From a bacterium (GTDB lineage: Bacteria; Cyanobacteriota; Vampirovibrionia; Gastranaerophilales; Gastranaerophilaceae): a stretch of 22,918 bases of DNA. A program made the translations under genes and the position numbers. The stretch spans positions 1-22,918 of the forward strand of contig SFZC01000017.1 of NCBI GenBank assembly GCA_004558955.1. The letters are read 5' to 3'. Positions 22,687-22,918 of this stretch are shown here, piece after piece (the stretch's first letter is position 1; each line of letters opens with the position of its first letter). Under the pieces are notes generated by a model. The model was given only the letters and a program-made list of their open reading frames with translations. It did not search any database and had not been told where the DNA came from.

Positions 22687-22918
22687 TATAAGCCGTATAG
22701 ACTCTTCTTTGATAATCTGTGTCAATATCTCCGCAGCTGCGGCGGAGTACTGCATCAGAGAAAATACACCGAGTACAGCAGGGTAGTGCTGGCGCTGACA
22801 GCCATCGGCCGGTCTCCTTCCGATGTGGCTGGGTACGATCTGCTTACGCCGTTGGCAGACTATGATTCTGTGGTATGGCAGGGACTGGCCGGCCCGGTAT
22901 GGGCTTTGATAGCTTTGG
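22687..22918 (+). pseudogene. Fragment of a Firmicutes-like prenyltransferase/squalene-cyclase-type repeat protein
   Basis: The plus-strand frame from 22687 to the right edge is open and reads, toward its end, KYTEYSRVVLALTAIGRSPS, DVAGYDLLTPLADYDSVVW and QGLAGPVWALIAL. This pattern (VVLALTAIG, DVxGYxLL, QGxxGPxxALIAL) belongs to alpha/alpha-toroid (prenyltransferase and squalene oxidase-like) repeats found in large secreted or cell-wall proteins of Clostridia. No start codon context lies in the window, and a stop at 22684 precedes it in the same frame. GC is well above the rest of the window. Best read as the inside of a foreign gene joined to the clpC fragment. Confidence 0.5.

Overview
The interior of this window (about 540-22680) looks like an AT-rich chromosome segment from a gut-type member of the non-photosynthetic sister group of Cyanobacteria (Melainabacteria/Vampirovibrionia, most likely Gastranaerophilales). 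Evidence: the ClpC N-terminus is nearly cyanobacterial in wording; there is a small Tic20-like membrane protein, an RpoD-like sigma factor lacking region 1.1, a large SEC-C protein, and several coiled-coil proteins of a kind I associate with this lineage. The taxon is inferred by eye, not from a search. Both ends (about 1-520 and 22681-22918) are GC-rich, use different codons, and resemble Firmicutes genes. Each is joined in the middle of a host gene, so I regard both edges as probable assembly chimeras.

Layout. 1-2522 (-): a lineage-specific protein of about 665 residues that runs in frame into a GNAT acetyltransferase at the left edge. 2729-3079 (-): a small Ser/Gly/Cys-rich protein, divergent from 3283-3930 (+), an exported AMIN-like membrane protein. 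4140-5894 (+): a membrane-anchored coiled-coil protein whose C-terminus resembles an ADP-ribosyltransferase. 6055-7188 (-): wecB, UDP-GlcNAc 2-epimerase. 7310-9146 (+): a glutaredoxin followed by a hybrid-cluster-protein homologue that has lost its cluster ligands. 9189-10045 (-): rpsL-rpsG without fusA/tuf. 10224-11671 (-): TPR protein and Tic20-like protein. 11729-12286 (-): sugar O-acetyltransferase. 12369-12444 (-): tRNA-Val(TAC). 12581-13489 (+): sigma factor. 13562-16540 (-): recN and a SEC-C protein. 16631-17128 (-): leuD. 17202-17825 (+): a histidine-phosphatase-like protein with changed catalytic residues. 17829-20436 (-): radical SAM protein and AI-2E-type permease. 20723-21328 (+): a Met-rich coiled-coil protein. 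21784 to about 22680 (+): the start of clpC, cut off inside the first AAA+ domain.

Most of the window is housekeeping (translation, DNA repair, proteolysis, leucine and surface-sugar biosynthesis). The parts most worth following up are the apparently cluster-less Hcp-like protein paired with a glutaredoxin, the candidate ADP-ribosyltransferase, the histidine-phosphatase-like protein with lost catalytic residues, the uncharacterised lineage-specific proteins, and a few intergenic palindromes. I see no CRISPR array, transposase, integrase or phage module.
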